A stretch of DNA of 64,000 nucleotides from Paraburkholderia sp. DHOC27 (GCF_003429005.1 NZ_QVQV01000008.1:372001-436000), one strand, 5' to 3'; counted from the first letter of the stretch, positions 26,658 to 34,687 are shown. The notes: a model not told the origin generated them from the letters alone. Numbers and translations are program-made.

Positions 26658-27734
26658 ATGTCCGACACCCCGATTCCCGCCGCCGTTACCCCCAACCCGC
26701 AGGCCGTATCCGTACAGGTGAAACGCAGCGCGATCTTCATCGTCGCCACGCTCAACCCGGACGCCGCCAGTTACGACACCGTGCGTGCGTGGTGCGGCGA
26801 CGTCGCGGCGCTGGTGAGATCAGTCGGCAAGCGGCAACCGGCCGGTGGCCTGTCGTGCGTCTGCGGCTTCAGTGCCAATGCGTGGGATGCCTTGTTCGGC
26901 ACGCCGCGTCCTGCTGAACTGCACCCGTTCCGCGAATTCGGTGCCGGCGAGCGGCACGCCATCGCGACGCCTGGCGACATCCTGCTGCACATCCGCGCGG
27001 ATTTCATGGACCTGTGCTTCGAACTGGCGACTCATTTGATGGGCCGCATCAGCAGCGCCGTGACCACCGTGGACGAAGTGCACGGCTTTCGCTACTTCGA
27101 TCAGCGCAGCATTGTCGGCTTCGTGGACGGCACGGAAAACCCGACCGGCGACGAAGCCGTCACGTTCACCGTGATCGGCGAGGAAGACCCGGAGTTCGCG
27201 GGCGGCAGCTATGTCCTCGTGCAGAAGTACCTGCACAACATGAACGCGTGGAATGCCTTGACCGTCGAGGCGCAGGAAAAGGTGATTGGCCGAACCAAAC
27301 TCGCGGACATCGAACTGGACGACGCCGTGAAGCCTTCTTCGTCGCATAGCTCGCTCACCACGATCGAGGCCAATGGCGAGGAAGTCAAAATCCTGCGCGA
27401 CAACATGCCGTTCGGACGACCCGGCGCGGGCGAGTTCGGCACGTACTTTATCGGATACGCGCGATCGCCCGCGCCCATTGAACAGATGCTGGAGAATATG
27501 TTCGTGGGCCGCCCGCCCGGCAACTACGACCGGCTGCTCGACTATAGCCGCGCCGTCACGGGAGGCCTGTTCTTCGTACCCTCCGAGCCGCTGCTCGAGT
27601 CACTGGCCGACCGCGCTGCGCCGGACGAAGCAGGCACCGACCATTCATCAACCGACACCCCACCCTCTGCCGCGCCGGTCAGCGACGGTTCGCTGAACAT
27701 CGGCTCTCTCAAAGGAGCACCTCAGTATGAATAA
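26658..27734 (+). CDS. DyP-type heme peroxidase, encapsulin cargo
   Basis: Dye-decolourising peroxidase of 358 residues. The family motif GxxDG is GFVDGTENP with Asp157 as the distal acid. Arg247 in ILRDNMPFG is the other distal residue, and His230 in SSSHSSLT the probable proximal heme ligand. The C-terminus changes to a flexible Ser/Pro/Asp linker from about 320 and ends with the Gly/Leu/Ile-containing tail DGSLNIGSLKG, matching the cargo-loading peptides of encapsulated DyPs. The stop codon overlaps the encapsulin gene by 8 bp. Location: inside a cytoplasmic nanocompartment. The ATG at 26658 is preferred over a GTG 25 codons upstream. Confidence 0.93.
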   Translation: MSDTPIPAAVTPNPQAVSVQVKRSAIFIVATLNPDAASYDTVRAWCGDVAALVRSVGKRQPAGGLSCVCGFSANAWDALFGTPRPAELHPFREFGAGERHAIATPGDILLHIRADFMDLCFELATHLMGRISSAVTTVDEVHGFRYFDQRSIVGFVDGTENPTGDEAVTFTVIGEEDPEFAGGSYVLVQKYLHNMNAWNALTVEAQEKVIGRTKLADIELDDAVKPSSSHSSLTTIEANGEEVKILRDNMPFGRPGAGEFGTYFIGYARSPAPIEQMLENMFVGRPPGNYDRLLDYSRAVTGGLFFVPSEPLLESLADRAAPDEAGTDHSSTDTPPSAAPVSDGSLNIGSLKGAPQYE

Positions 27735-28527
27735 CCTGCATCGCGAACTCGCCCCCATCTCTTCGGCTGCGTGGTCGGAAATCGAGGAAGAAGTCGCGCG
27801 CACTTTCAAGCGCTCCGTGGCTGGACGCCGCGTGGTGGATATCGAAGGTCCAGGCGGACTGGACAGGGCCGCGGTCGGCACCGGTCACCAGACCGCGATT
27901 GCGCCGCCGCAGGCAGGGGTGGAAGCACGGCAGCGTGAGGCCAAGCGGTTGGTGGAGTTGCGCGTACCGTTCGAGTTGACGCGTGAAGCGATCGACGATG
28001 TCGAACGTGGGGCGGAAGACTCGGACTGGCAACCGGCGAAGGACGCCGCGCAGCAGTTGGCTTACGCGGAAGATCGGGCGATCTTCGATGGCTACAAGGC
28101 GGCGAGCATCGTCGGCATCCGCGAGGGATCGTCGAACCCGTCGCTGAGTCTGCCGGCTGATGTGAGCGAGTATCCCGTTGTGATTGCAAAGGCGCTTGAA
28201 CAATTGCGGCTGGCCGGGGTCGACGGCCCCTATTCGGTCCTGCTAGGCGCTGATGCCTACACGGCACTCAGCGAAGCCAGCGATCAGGGCTACCCGGTGC
28301 TGGAACACATCCGACGCCAGGTGAACGGCGAGATCATCTGGGCACCGGCGATTGATGGCGGCAGCGTGCTGTCGACGCGCGGCGGCGATTTCGAACTGCA
28401 TCTTGGGCAGGATGTGTCGATTGGTTATCTGAGCCATACCGACCAGGTGGTGCGCTTGTATCTGCAGGAGACGCTGACGTTTTTGATGTTCACGAGTGAG
28501 GCGTCGGTGGCGGTTTTGCCGGAGTGA
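27727..28527 (+). CDS. Type 1 encapsulin shell protein (linocin M18 family)
   Basis: A 266-residue HK97-fold shell protein. The N-terminal helix MNNLHRELAPISSAAWSEIEEEVARTFKRSVAGRRVVDIEGPGG forms the cargo-binding inner surface in this family. The middle has ELRVPFELTREAIDDVERGAEDSDW, and the C-terminal half has YSVLLGADAYTALSE and FLMFTSEASVAVLPE. It should assemble into an icosahedral nanocompartment around the DyP. Its ATG lies within the last codons of the DyP gene, with GGAG just upstream, so the two are translationally coupled. Confidence 0.95.
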   Translation: MNNLHRELAPISSAAWSEIEEEVARTFKRSVAGRRVVDIEGPGGLDRAAVGTGHQTAIAPPQAGVEARQREAKRLVELRVPFELTREAIDDVERGAEDSDWQPAKDAAQQLAYAEDRAIFDGYKAASIVGIREGSSNPSLSLPADVSEYPVVIAKALEQLRLAGVDGPYSVLLGADAYTALSEASDQGYPVLEHIRRQVNGEIIWAPAIDGGSVLSTRGGDFELHLGQDVSIGYLSHTDQVVRLYLQETLTFLMFTSEASVAVLPE

Positions 28528-28562
28528 GGGAAGGATTGAGAGGCTCGTTGATGTTTCTATGA

Positions 28563-28823
28563 CTAGTCGTCTATCGGACGCTCGATAAACGACATGTACT
28601 GCTTGATGTTGGGCTGACCCAATGCAATCGTGTTCAGCAACCCAACCCCAAGGTGTCGCGCGAATTCATCGTCGAGCCTGAAATCGGCCTTGTCTGCCAC
28701 TATTACGCCCATTCGCCCTGCGACAAGCGGCGCAAGATCGTTTGGGTCAAGTGTATGCACAATCAACTGCTGCAAAGCTATGTCGTAGGTCAAAACCACA
28801 GAATACGGTGGATGTTCAGCCAT
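28563..28823 (-). CDS. Immunity-like small protein 4 of the YD-repeat toxin locus
   Basis: An 86-residue acidic protein, paralogous to three neighbours. Shared marks are an N-terminal VVLTYDIALQQLIVHTLDPNDLAPL, a central DFRLDDEFARHLGVGLLN and a tail with IALGQPNIKQY...RPIDD. No Pfam family is recognised. AGAGGC stands before the ATG, and the ATG overlaps (TGATG) the stop codon of a decayed toxin-tip fragment. Small acidic proteins directly behind polymorphic toxin tips are usually immunity proteins; that role is inferred from position. This is the most distal of four copies, 35 bp from the convergent encapsulin gene end. Confidence 0.7.
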   Translation of the reverse strand: MAEHPPYSVVLTYDIALQQLIVHTLDPNDLAPLVAGRMGVIVADKADFRLDDEFARHLGVGLLNTIALGQPNIKQYMSFIERPIDD

Positions 28824-28876
28824 CAGTAGCCTCTACATTCTTGAGATTTTTAAAATGCACTAGCTCTGCACAGTGC
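28823..28876 (-). pseudogene. Fossil toxin-tip fragment before immunity copy 4
   Basis: Read on the minus strand up to the stop at 28823, the translation is ALCRASAF*KSQECRGY. It aligns residue for residue with the end of the intact YD-repeat protein, ALCKQNAWDDYQECRGF, including both cysteines, with one in-frame TAA. Only about 17 codons remain recognisable. Its TGA overlaps the ATG of immunity copy 4, as expected if tip and immunity gene were once a unit. Confidence 0.75.
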
Positions 28877-28998
28877 AAGGCGAAAACTACGCATCTTCGG
28901 CAAACGTGCAGGATCAGAACGTCCTGTTCGGTTGCTGCCAATTTGCGAACTACCTTGTCCACAGACTTCGTGGGCCGGTCAATGGAGAAATCTCACCG

Positions 28999-29274
28999 TT
29001 ATTCATCTGGTGGCTCGTCAATCGGGTGCTGGGTGACGTTTAAACGCTTTTGGACCTCAGGCCGCCCCTTTGCGATCACGTTAAGCATTGCAACGCCAAG
29101 CTGTCGCGCTGATTCGTCGTCGAATTCGAACTCCTGGTCCTCCACGAAGAAGGGAACTTCCATGCAGTCGGCCAAAAGCGGAGCCACCCTAGCCGACTCA
29201 ACAAGTTGCATGATCAATTGTTGTGGATCTTCGACGTACGTGACAACCATTGCGTAAGGCGGGCGTTTAAGCAT
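28999..29274 (-). CDS. Immunity-like small protein 3 of the YD-repeat toxin locus
   Basis: A 91-residue member of the local four-copy family. It reads AMVVTYVEDPQQLIMQLVESARVAPLLAD at the N-terminus, then EFEFDDESARQLGVAMLNVIAKGRPEVQKRLNVTQHPIDEPPDE. It is the most diverged of the four: GQP becomes GRP, and KQY becomes QKR. The ATG at 29274 follows two in-frame TTG codons and overlaps (TGATG) the stop of an upstream open stretch. CAGGGC serves as ribosome site. The function is inferred as immunity by position and paralogy. Confidence 0.68.
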   Translation of the reverse strand: MLKRPPYAMVVTYVEDPQQLIMQLVESARVAPLLADCMEVPFFVEDQEFEFDDESARQLGVAMLNVIAKGRPEVQKRLNVTQHPIDEPPDE

Positions 29275-29369
29275 CAACAAGCCCTGTAAGAGTGAAGGCG
29301 CTCATCCTCGGTCGGAAACTCAACGTCATCAATCACACTCCTTGATTTTTCCCGGCTCACGCCGCCGCT
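29274..29369 (-). pseudogene. Possible remnant of a different toxin tip before immunity copy 3
   Basis: An open stretch without start codon, closed upstream by a stop, reads SGGVSREKSRSVIDD, continues with VEFPTEDERLHSYRAC, and ends in a TGA that overlaps the next ATG as TGATG. It does not align convincingly with the intact tip beyond the final Tyr-x-x-Cys. It may be the tail of an unrelated or heavily diverged tip; coincidence cannot be excluded. Confidence 0.35.
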
Positions 29370-29486
29370 TCAGGTGGACGACGCGAAGAGAAGATCGCTC
29401 GAAAGCTGATCTAGATTCGTGAAACCACTGCGCTATCCGATGCCGCAACCAGAACTGCAGCGGTGGCAGCGCCGGGAGTTATCTAC

Positions 29487-29762
29487 CTACTCCTCTGATG
29501 GTTCGTCAATTGGGTGCTGCGTGTAGGTCGTGTATTGCTTGATCTCCGGCTGCCCAAGGGCAATCAGATTCAGCAAGCCTCCACCCAACCTACGCACAAA
29601 TTCGTCATCAAGTTTGAAATCGAATTCTTCCAACAGGATTGGCGCTTTCAGCGTTCGAGCTAAGAGCGGCGCCAGCTTCGCTGGATCAACCAACTGCAAG
29701 ATCAGCTGTTGACTATCTTCGTCGTAAGTTACGACCACTGAACGCTGGTGATAACTAGCCAT
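29487..29762 (-). CDS. Immunity-like small protein 2 of the YD-repeat toxin locus
   Basis: A 91-residue protein. It reads SVVVTYDEDSQQLILQLVDPAKLAPLLAR, FDFKLDDEFVRRLGGGLLNLIALGQPEIKQYTTYTQHPIDEPSEE. It is very close to copy 1 in VVTYDEDxQQLILQ and DEFVRRxGGG, so both likely recognise the same tip family. The ATG at 29762 has AGAGG upstream and overlaps (TGATG) the stop of a longer decayed tip. The coding frame is intact although its tip partner is broken, which fits selection for orphan immunity. Confidence 0.75.
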   Translation of the reverse strand: MASYHQRSVVVTYDEDSQQLILQLVDPAKLAPLLARTLKAPILLEEFDFKLDDEFVRRLGGGLLNLIALGQPEIKQYTTYTQHPIDEPSEE

Positions 29763-30088
29763 CAATGACCTCTGCACGCTTGGTAATCTTGGAACGCCTG
29801 CTGTTTGCAAAGCGCACGCCCTCGCTTCTTGCCCATTATGATGCCAAGCGAATTGCAAATTTGCATATCGTACATATGCTTGGCGTGACGCTACTCATTG
29901 TCGCCGCCACTCTCACACCTGACCATTACGCCGTCCCTTCTTCCGGCACGAAAAAAGTGCGCAGTAAAGCGCTGATCGCTTCGCGTACCTCATCAAAAAC
30001 GGTACAAGTACAGGATAAAGAATCTGCGCCCAATCGCTCAGCATCAATTCAGCCGTCTTGCTTCACGTCGGCAGTGTCTCGCTTGCCG
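29762..30088 (-). pseudogene. Decayed copy of the toxin C-terminal tip before immunity copy 2
   Basis: Homologous over about 325 bp to the last 108 codons of the YD-repeat gene. Aligned pieces are ETLPT*SKTAELM (intact ETVPAWGETTELM), YPVLVPFLMRYAKRS (YPVLVPDLTGSAKRS) and the end GRALCKQQAFQDYQACRGH (GKALCKQNAWDDYQECRGF). Lesions visible are two Trp codons changed to stops (TGG to TGA, TGG to TAG), one inserted base in the ALF region that shifts the frame, and a 12-bp loss after the second stop. No start codon or repeat region remains, so it is a displaced, dead tip. Confidence 0.85.
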
Positions 30089-30313
30089 CACCCCATGATT
30101 TTTTCGGGTCGCGCTGCCACTTCTACGGGTGCGCTGTGAAGCGAAGGCCGCTTGGAGGCAGACTTGGAATGAAGGGGCTACCGGGCTACGACCAGAATTG
30201 CGGTGGCGGCAGCACCCAGGTCGGCACACAGCCTGCTCGCTTTGAAGCTCGCATCTTGCGTCATACACCAGCGCCTCACGAAAAAGGTAACGACGCTGAT
30301 GTCCCTCAAAGCG

Positions 30314-30592
30314 CTATGAACCGTCTGAAAGCTTGTCTGACAGGCTTTCTGTGAACGTCATGTACTGTTTGAGATCAGGTTGACCCATTGACAAAAGTTT
30401 TACAATCCCGCCCCCGAACCGGCGCACGAATTCGTCATCAATCTTGAAGTCGAACTCATCCAGCAAAACAGGTATTTCACTTGCCCCCTTCAAAGCTGAA
30501 GATAGCTTCTCAGGCGTGACGCACTGCAAGATCAACTGCTGGCGATCCTCGTCGTATGTCACCACTATTGAACACGGTAGAAACTTAGTCAT
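30314..30592 (-). CDS. Immunity-like small protein 1, cognate of the intact YD-repeat tip
   Basis: A 92-residue protein whose ATG directly abuts the toxin stop codon (TAAATG). It reads SIVVTYDEDRQQLILQCVTPEKLSSALK, FDFKIDDEFVRRFGGGIVKLLSMGQPDLKQYMTFTESLSDKLSDGS. GGGGG lies within the toxin's final codons as its ribosome site, so translation is coupled. By position it should neutralise the tip of the adjacent toxin. It lacks a signal peptide, so it would protect from the cytoplasmic side. The fold and family are unknown to me. Confidence 0.78.
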   Translation of the reverse strand: MTKFLPCSIVVTYDEDRQQLILQCVTPEKLSSALKGASEIPVLLDEFDFKIDDEFVRRFGGGIVKLLSMGQPDLKQYMTFTESLSDKLSDGS

Positions 30593-32995
30593 TTAAAACC
30601 CCCGGCACTCTTGATAATCGTCCCAAGCGTTCTGCTTGCAAAGCGCTTTCCCTCTTTCTCCACCCATAACGTAGGCGAAGTTATCGCACCGCTGCAAATC
30701 TACCTCGTATTTGGCATGACAGTATGTTTCACGCCATTCGGTGTCTCCTTTGCCACTACATTTGATCATTCCTCCCTCCCCAGTTCCGGGTCCAAACAGT
30801 GCGCTGTAGAGGGTTGATCTCTTCGCAGAACCGGTCAAATCTGGCACAAGCACAGGATACGGAACCTGCGCCTGATCGCCCAGCATCAGTTCTGTCGTCT
30901 CACCCCAAGCCGGAACTGTCTCGCTCAACTCATCGCCAAAAAGCTTCCCCGGCAGGTTGGCTTTCCACGCCATATAGCATTCAACACACATGGCTGGAAC
31001 GAAAGCCTGAGCGTCAGACCTGAACCCCGTCAGGTTCGCCGGCGGTGCAACCGGATCGTTTCCCAGTTCCCAGTTGCTCAGCCACACACCCAACTCGGCA
31101 TCGCTGATCGACTGTGCCGCACCGTTATTCGTCGCGACGGTAGCTGTGCGCGTCGAGATTGTGCCGTCCGCAGCGTAGCCATACCGCACATCAAGCGTAC
31201 GGGCGAGTCCGCCATTGACCACCCCTGCTTTCTCGTCGTACTGGAAAACGGACACACGGCCACGGTTGTCATAACTGATGCTTGCCTGCCCACTGTTCCC
31301 TGCGATCACCGTCGCACGGTTTGCGGCGTCGCGGCTCAGCGTCCGCATGGCCCAACCAGATACCGCATCCTGCGTTGTTGAAATGTTTCCTCTTGCGTCG
31401 TATGTGTAGGTCCAGGCTTCAGCCTTCACACCATTCCGGGTGACTGTCGCAGCGAGGAGACGGCCCACGTCATCGTACCGGGCACTGACCGTCATCTGGT
31501 CACCGGTTCCCACCGCCTGCATTCCCGCTTCGCCCGTCTGGTCGGTCGTGTTCTGCTCGGCGTAGCCCGTAACATTGCCTTGCGAGTCATAGACAAATGC
31601 GCGGATTTTCCCAGGCGTAGCGACGAGATACGGACGCAGCGAGATCGCGTCGCTGTACTGGATCGTCGTTACCGTCGTTTTTCCACCCGCCGTTGCTACT
31701 GCCTTTGTAGGCCGGTTCGCGTTATCCCACGTGTATTTCGTTCCTCCGTCAGGCGTCGTTTTCTGGCTCAGGTTACCTGCGATATCCCACGTGCGGGACA
31801 CGGTTCCGTCTGGAGTGGCGATCGAGGCGGGGCGCCACGCGTCGGGAAAACTGAAGCTGTATGTACTTGCGCCGTACATGTCACTCAGCGTCGTCTTTCT
31901 GGACGTGTCATAGCTCAAGGACGTGTTACGGGTCGTGTCAGGGTGGCTGACCGAGGTCACCCGCGCATTCGCATCGTAGGCCCAGGTCACCATCATTGAC
32001 CCGGACTCGTCCTTCACACCGGTCATGGCATTGGGGAAGCGGTTGTCCTCGTAAAGATACTGACGGACGGTGCCATCCGCATGCGTCACGGAAACGAGAT
32101 TCCCTTTAGCGTCATACCCATAGCGGGTCGTATTGCCAGCGGGATCAACCATCGCAACGATGTGGTCGCTGTCGTCATACTGAAGGCTGATCTTCAGATA
32201 CCCGGGACCCACGTTATCGACGGGAAACTCGTTGACCGCCACCATCCGGCCCCTGGAATCAAACAGGAACTTGCGCAGCATGCCCGTACGGGTTGTCTCG
32301 GAGAAGAGTTCACCGGTGTTGGCTGAATAAGCCTCCGTCGTGCCGAGGATTTCGTCTTTCAGGTAGTAGTAGTTGTCGCTGCCTTTTGTCAGGGAGAAGC
32401 CACGATTTCCTGACATGGTCCACGCGTTGCCACTCCAGCTGAACATCAATGGTCGCTCGTTACCGCGGTACACAACGACCCGTGGTGTGCTGGCATTGAG
32501 CGACGTCAGGTCGATCCTGCGTTGCCAGTTGTTGACCCAGTTGCTTCCCATCGCTGTCTGGGTGGTGTCATAAGGCCTCGAGAGATAGCTGCGCCTGAAC
32601 GTAACCGGGAGCGCATCGCCACTGACGAAGTCCGTCTCGGAGAGCGTGACGATGCCCTCGGCGGGCAGCACAGGGTCCGCGGCGGGGCACGTATCTTCGG
32701 GCGAAGGTGGGACCGGAGCGCCACCGCAATACGCACTGATCCAGTCTCCTGCATTGGGGCAGTTGAGGTAGTTCATGCTGCTGAACTCATCCCCTGGCCC
32801 CCTGGACATTGGAGATGTGCCAGCCACCTGGAGAGCGCAGGTCGGGGTGCCGGGAACTCCCAGCGACCTCTGATACGTCTGCATGCATTGCTGGTAGTCG
32901 GCTGCGTCGGCGCATGCGGTGACCAGAAACAGGCCGAAAGCGACAGACAGACGGGCGAACGTCCGCAGCCTGAAGTGAGGTTTCCACGCTTTCAT
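30593..32995 (-). CDS. Exported YD-repeat (RHS-like) protein with cysteine-rich C-terminal tip
   Basis: An 800-residue protein. The N-terminus MKAWKPHFRLRTFARLSVAFGLFLVTACADA is a signal sequence with a possible lipobox (VTAC, Cys28). A DUF6531-like entry follows near residue 110 (GIVTLSETDFVSGDALPVTFRRSYLS), then YD repeats to about 650 (TRYGYDAKGNLVSVTHADG, WTYTYDARGNISTTQD). The usual RHS core closure with PxxxxR and DxxGLxYxxxRYY is absent. The last 110 residues form a Cys-containing tip (MIKCSG, YCHAKY, LQRCDN, ALCKQN, QECRGF) found again as pseudogene copies nearby. AAGGAG precedes the ATG at 32995. It is probably a polymorphic toxin, activity unknown; no VgrG, PAAR or EagR gene is linked. 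Confidence 0.82.
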   Translation of the reverse strand: MKAWKPHFRLRTFARLSVAFGLFLVTACADAADYQQCMQTYQRSLGVPGTPTCALQVAGTSPMSRGPGDEFSSMNYLNCPNAGDWISAYCGGAPVPPSPEDTCPAADPVLPAEGIVTLSETDFVSGDALPVTFRRSYLSRPYDTTQTAMGSNWVNNWQRRIDLTSLNASTPRVVVYRGNERPLMFSWSGNAWTMSGNRGFSLTKGSDNYYYLKDEILGTTEAYSANTGELFSETTRTGMLRKFLFDSRGRMVAVNEFPVDNVGPGYLKISLQYDDSDHIVAMVDPAGNTTRYGYDAKGNLVSVTHADGTVRQYLYEDNRFPNAMTGVKDESGSMMVTWAYDANARVTSVSHPDTTRNTSLSYDTSRKTTLSDMYGASTYSFSFPDAWRPASIATPDGTVSRTWDIAGNLSQKTTPDGGTKYTWDNANRPTKAVATAGGKTTVTTIQYSDAISLRPYLVATPGKIRAFVYDSQGNVTGYAEQNTTDQTGEAGMQAVGTGDQMTVSARYDDVGRLLAATVTRNGVKAEAWTYTYDARGNISTTQDAVSGWAMRTLSRDAANRATVIAGNSGQASISYDNRGRVSVFQYDEKAGVVNGGLARTLDVRYGYAADGTISTRTATVATNNGAAQSISDAELGVWLSNWELGNDPVAPPANLTGFRSDAQAFVPAMCVECYMAWKANLPGKLFGDELSETVPAWGETTELMLGDQAQVPYPVLVPDLTGSAKRSTLYSALFGPGTGEGGMIKCSGKGDTEWRETYCHAKYEVDLQRCDNFAYVMGGERGKALCKQNAWDDYQECRGF

Positions 32996-33627
32996 GGTTC
33001 TCCTTTCCATCCTGGCTTTTTGTTTTTGACACGCGCCATTTTTTACTAACTACGCAGTCCTATACATATGCCAGGCCGGAAGAATCCAAAACTATTGCGA
33101 TAGCGCAGAGAACAGTTTTAAAGTCTTGGTTTGATGCGCCGGAAAGTGCTTATTTTTCTATCAGGCGATTCCGGCACGCACGCTACTCCCCCGAATCTAA
33201 GATTCGGCGAAGCGTCAAGGACAAAGCGTGTGAGAGAGGGGAAAGCTTCTGGGACTGGCAACCGTAGGACTGAGCCATAGCCCGGCAGAGAATGCGTGAG
33301 GCGTGAGGGCAACGCCATGATGCGTCGTCACACAGGAGATCCGATTCGTCCTGGTCTATTGTTGACCGGAGTCCTGCCTCGAAGTGATTATGCCCCGCCG
33401 GGGTTGCCGTCGATCCAAACAATTGGGCGCAAATACGGGCGCGGCACTACCGAAAGAAGTTTTCCACAGCTTTTGTTCACAAGCCTGTGGACAACCACCC
33501 CGCAACCCCATCAACCCATTGATCCAACTACATTCTTCAACGCTGCTTCAGATCAGAAGCAACAAAGGCGGCGGTGCCACTCGCAACCACACCGGCACCC
33601 CGCCCACTTCAAAGCAGTCAAGTCAAA
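32996..33627. other. Non-coding region upstream of the YD-repeat gene
   Basis: About 630 bp without a convincing gene. It contains a perfect 7-3-7 palindrome CCGAATC-TAA-GATTCGG at 33191-33207. It also has three 9-mers close to the DnaA-box consensus at 33460, 33473 and 33486 (last inverted). Minus-strand frames of 60-80 codons exist but lack ribosome sites and look spurious. The toxin promoter must lie near 33000-33120, where the sequence is AT-richer. Confidence 0.4.
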
Positions 33628-34074
33628 TCACTTCCCCGACACCACCAACCTGAGCTTGTCCGCGCCGGCGGTCGTCGCTGTGATCTGCGTGCGTTTATCG
33701 CGTGCACCGAGGTAGAAATGCTGGCGCGCGGGTGAATTCTGGTCGTGGGTGGCGGCAGGTAGACACGACGCAATATCCGCAGCAACCGCCTGCAAGGCAT
33801 CGCCGCTCGACCCCGCATCGTGATGCGGGGTCCAGAGGCATTGGTAGCTGTCGTGGCTCGCGCTGCATTGCGCGTCGTCGCCGTAGGGTTGTGCGACGCC
33901 GTTGACGTCCGCGGGACTCAGCCCGGTGAATCCATCCGGTGCCGCCGCAACGATACGTTTGAGCGCCCCACATGGAGAAGGCGCATCGTCGGCTTGCGCC
34001 AGACTGGGTGCGAGCGCAACCATAGAAAGTGCGGCGAACGCGATGCGTAAAGCCGCCTGCCTGGTGATCTTCAT
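33628..34074 (-). CDS. Exported hypothetical protein
   Basis: A 148-residue protein with a signal peptide (MKITRQAALRIAFAALSMVALAPSLAQA|DD). The mature region holds four cysteines (SPCGAL, AQCSAS, YQCLW, ASCLPA), predicting two periplasmic disulfides, and ends in a beta-like stretch (TQITATTAGADKLRLVVSGK). No family is recognised. GGAGGAG stands before the ATG. It is monocistronic, with G+C content back to the genome norm, unlike the toxin locus beside it. Confidence 0.75.
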   Translation of the reverse strand: MKITRQAALRIAFAALSMVALAPSLAQADDAPSPCGALKRIVAAAPDGFTGLSPADVNGVAQPYGDDAQCSASHDSYQCLWTPHHDAGSSGDALQAVAADIASCLPAATHDQNSPARQHFYLGARDKRTQITATTAGADKLRLVVSGK

Positions 34075-34236
34075 GACGGTGACTCCTCCGGGACGCTCTT
34101 GTTAAAGGCAACGCGCATGATCAAACAATCACGCACCTTGCTCATCAACACCCGGAAGCACAATATGTGCCGCGCTGCGTAACGTTACCGCCACCCGGTC
34201 ACGCAGCCGCCAGCGCCATACTCACACGCTCGCCGT

Positions 34237-34647
34237 TCACTGCGAACGCTGAACGATGCGCCCATCGCCAAGATCGATCGTCTCACCCACGACCAGCGCC
34301 TGAACCTGGCGAACCTGCTGCGCGGAAAACTTGTGATCGGGGTCGAGGAACACCTGCATCGGATACGTGAACGTACCCGGCTTCCAATACCGCAGGTCGA
34401 ACGTGACGGCGAACTTCTTCGCGCCGTGTTTGAGCTGGTCACGCGATTCGAGCAAGGCCACCTTCGCGCGAAACTTCTTCACGTCGCCGCGCACTTGATC
34501 GCGCTGCGACAGCACCAGCATCGAAGCGAGGTTTTCCGGGTCGTCGTCCAGCGGACAGCTTTCCGCCGCTTCAATAGCGGCCTCGCCTGCTTTAAGCAGA
34601 TCCTTGAACCAACGTTTCGAGTCGGCCAGTACGCTCTGTTCCATCAT
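34237..34647 (-). CDS. Hypothetical cytoplasmic protein
   Basis: A 136-residue protein without signal peptide. The N-terminal half is helical and charged (KRWFKDLLKAGEAAIEAAESCPLDDDPENLASMLVLSQRDQVRGDVKKFRAKVALLESRD). The C-terminal half is beta-like (FAVTFDLRYWKPGTFTYPMQVFLDPDHKFSAQQVRQVQALVVGETIDLGDG). No domain recognised. The start uses the first of two adjacent ATGs behind GGAGA. It lies 40 bp after the GNAT gene on the same strand and may be the last member of the two-component operon. Confidence 0.62.
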   Translation of the reverse strand: MMEQSVLADSKRWFKDLLKAGEAAIEAAESCPLDDDPENLASMLVLSQRDQVRGDVKKFRAKVALLESRDQLKHGAKKFAVTFDLRYWKPGTFTYPMQVFLDPDHKFSAQQVRQVQALVVGETIDLGDGRIVQRSQ

Positions 34648-34687
34648 GTTTCATGTTCTCCATCACTGACTGCCCGCGCCCAGCCCG

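Noticed and set aside
33183..33422. 79-codon minus-strand frame that looked like a transposase remnant
   Set aside because: No DDE or HTH motif, no terminal repeats matching an IS family, and competing frames are equally open.
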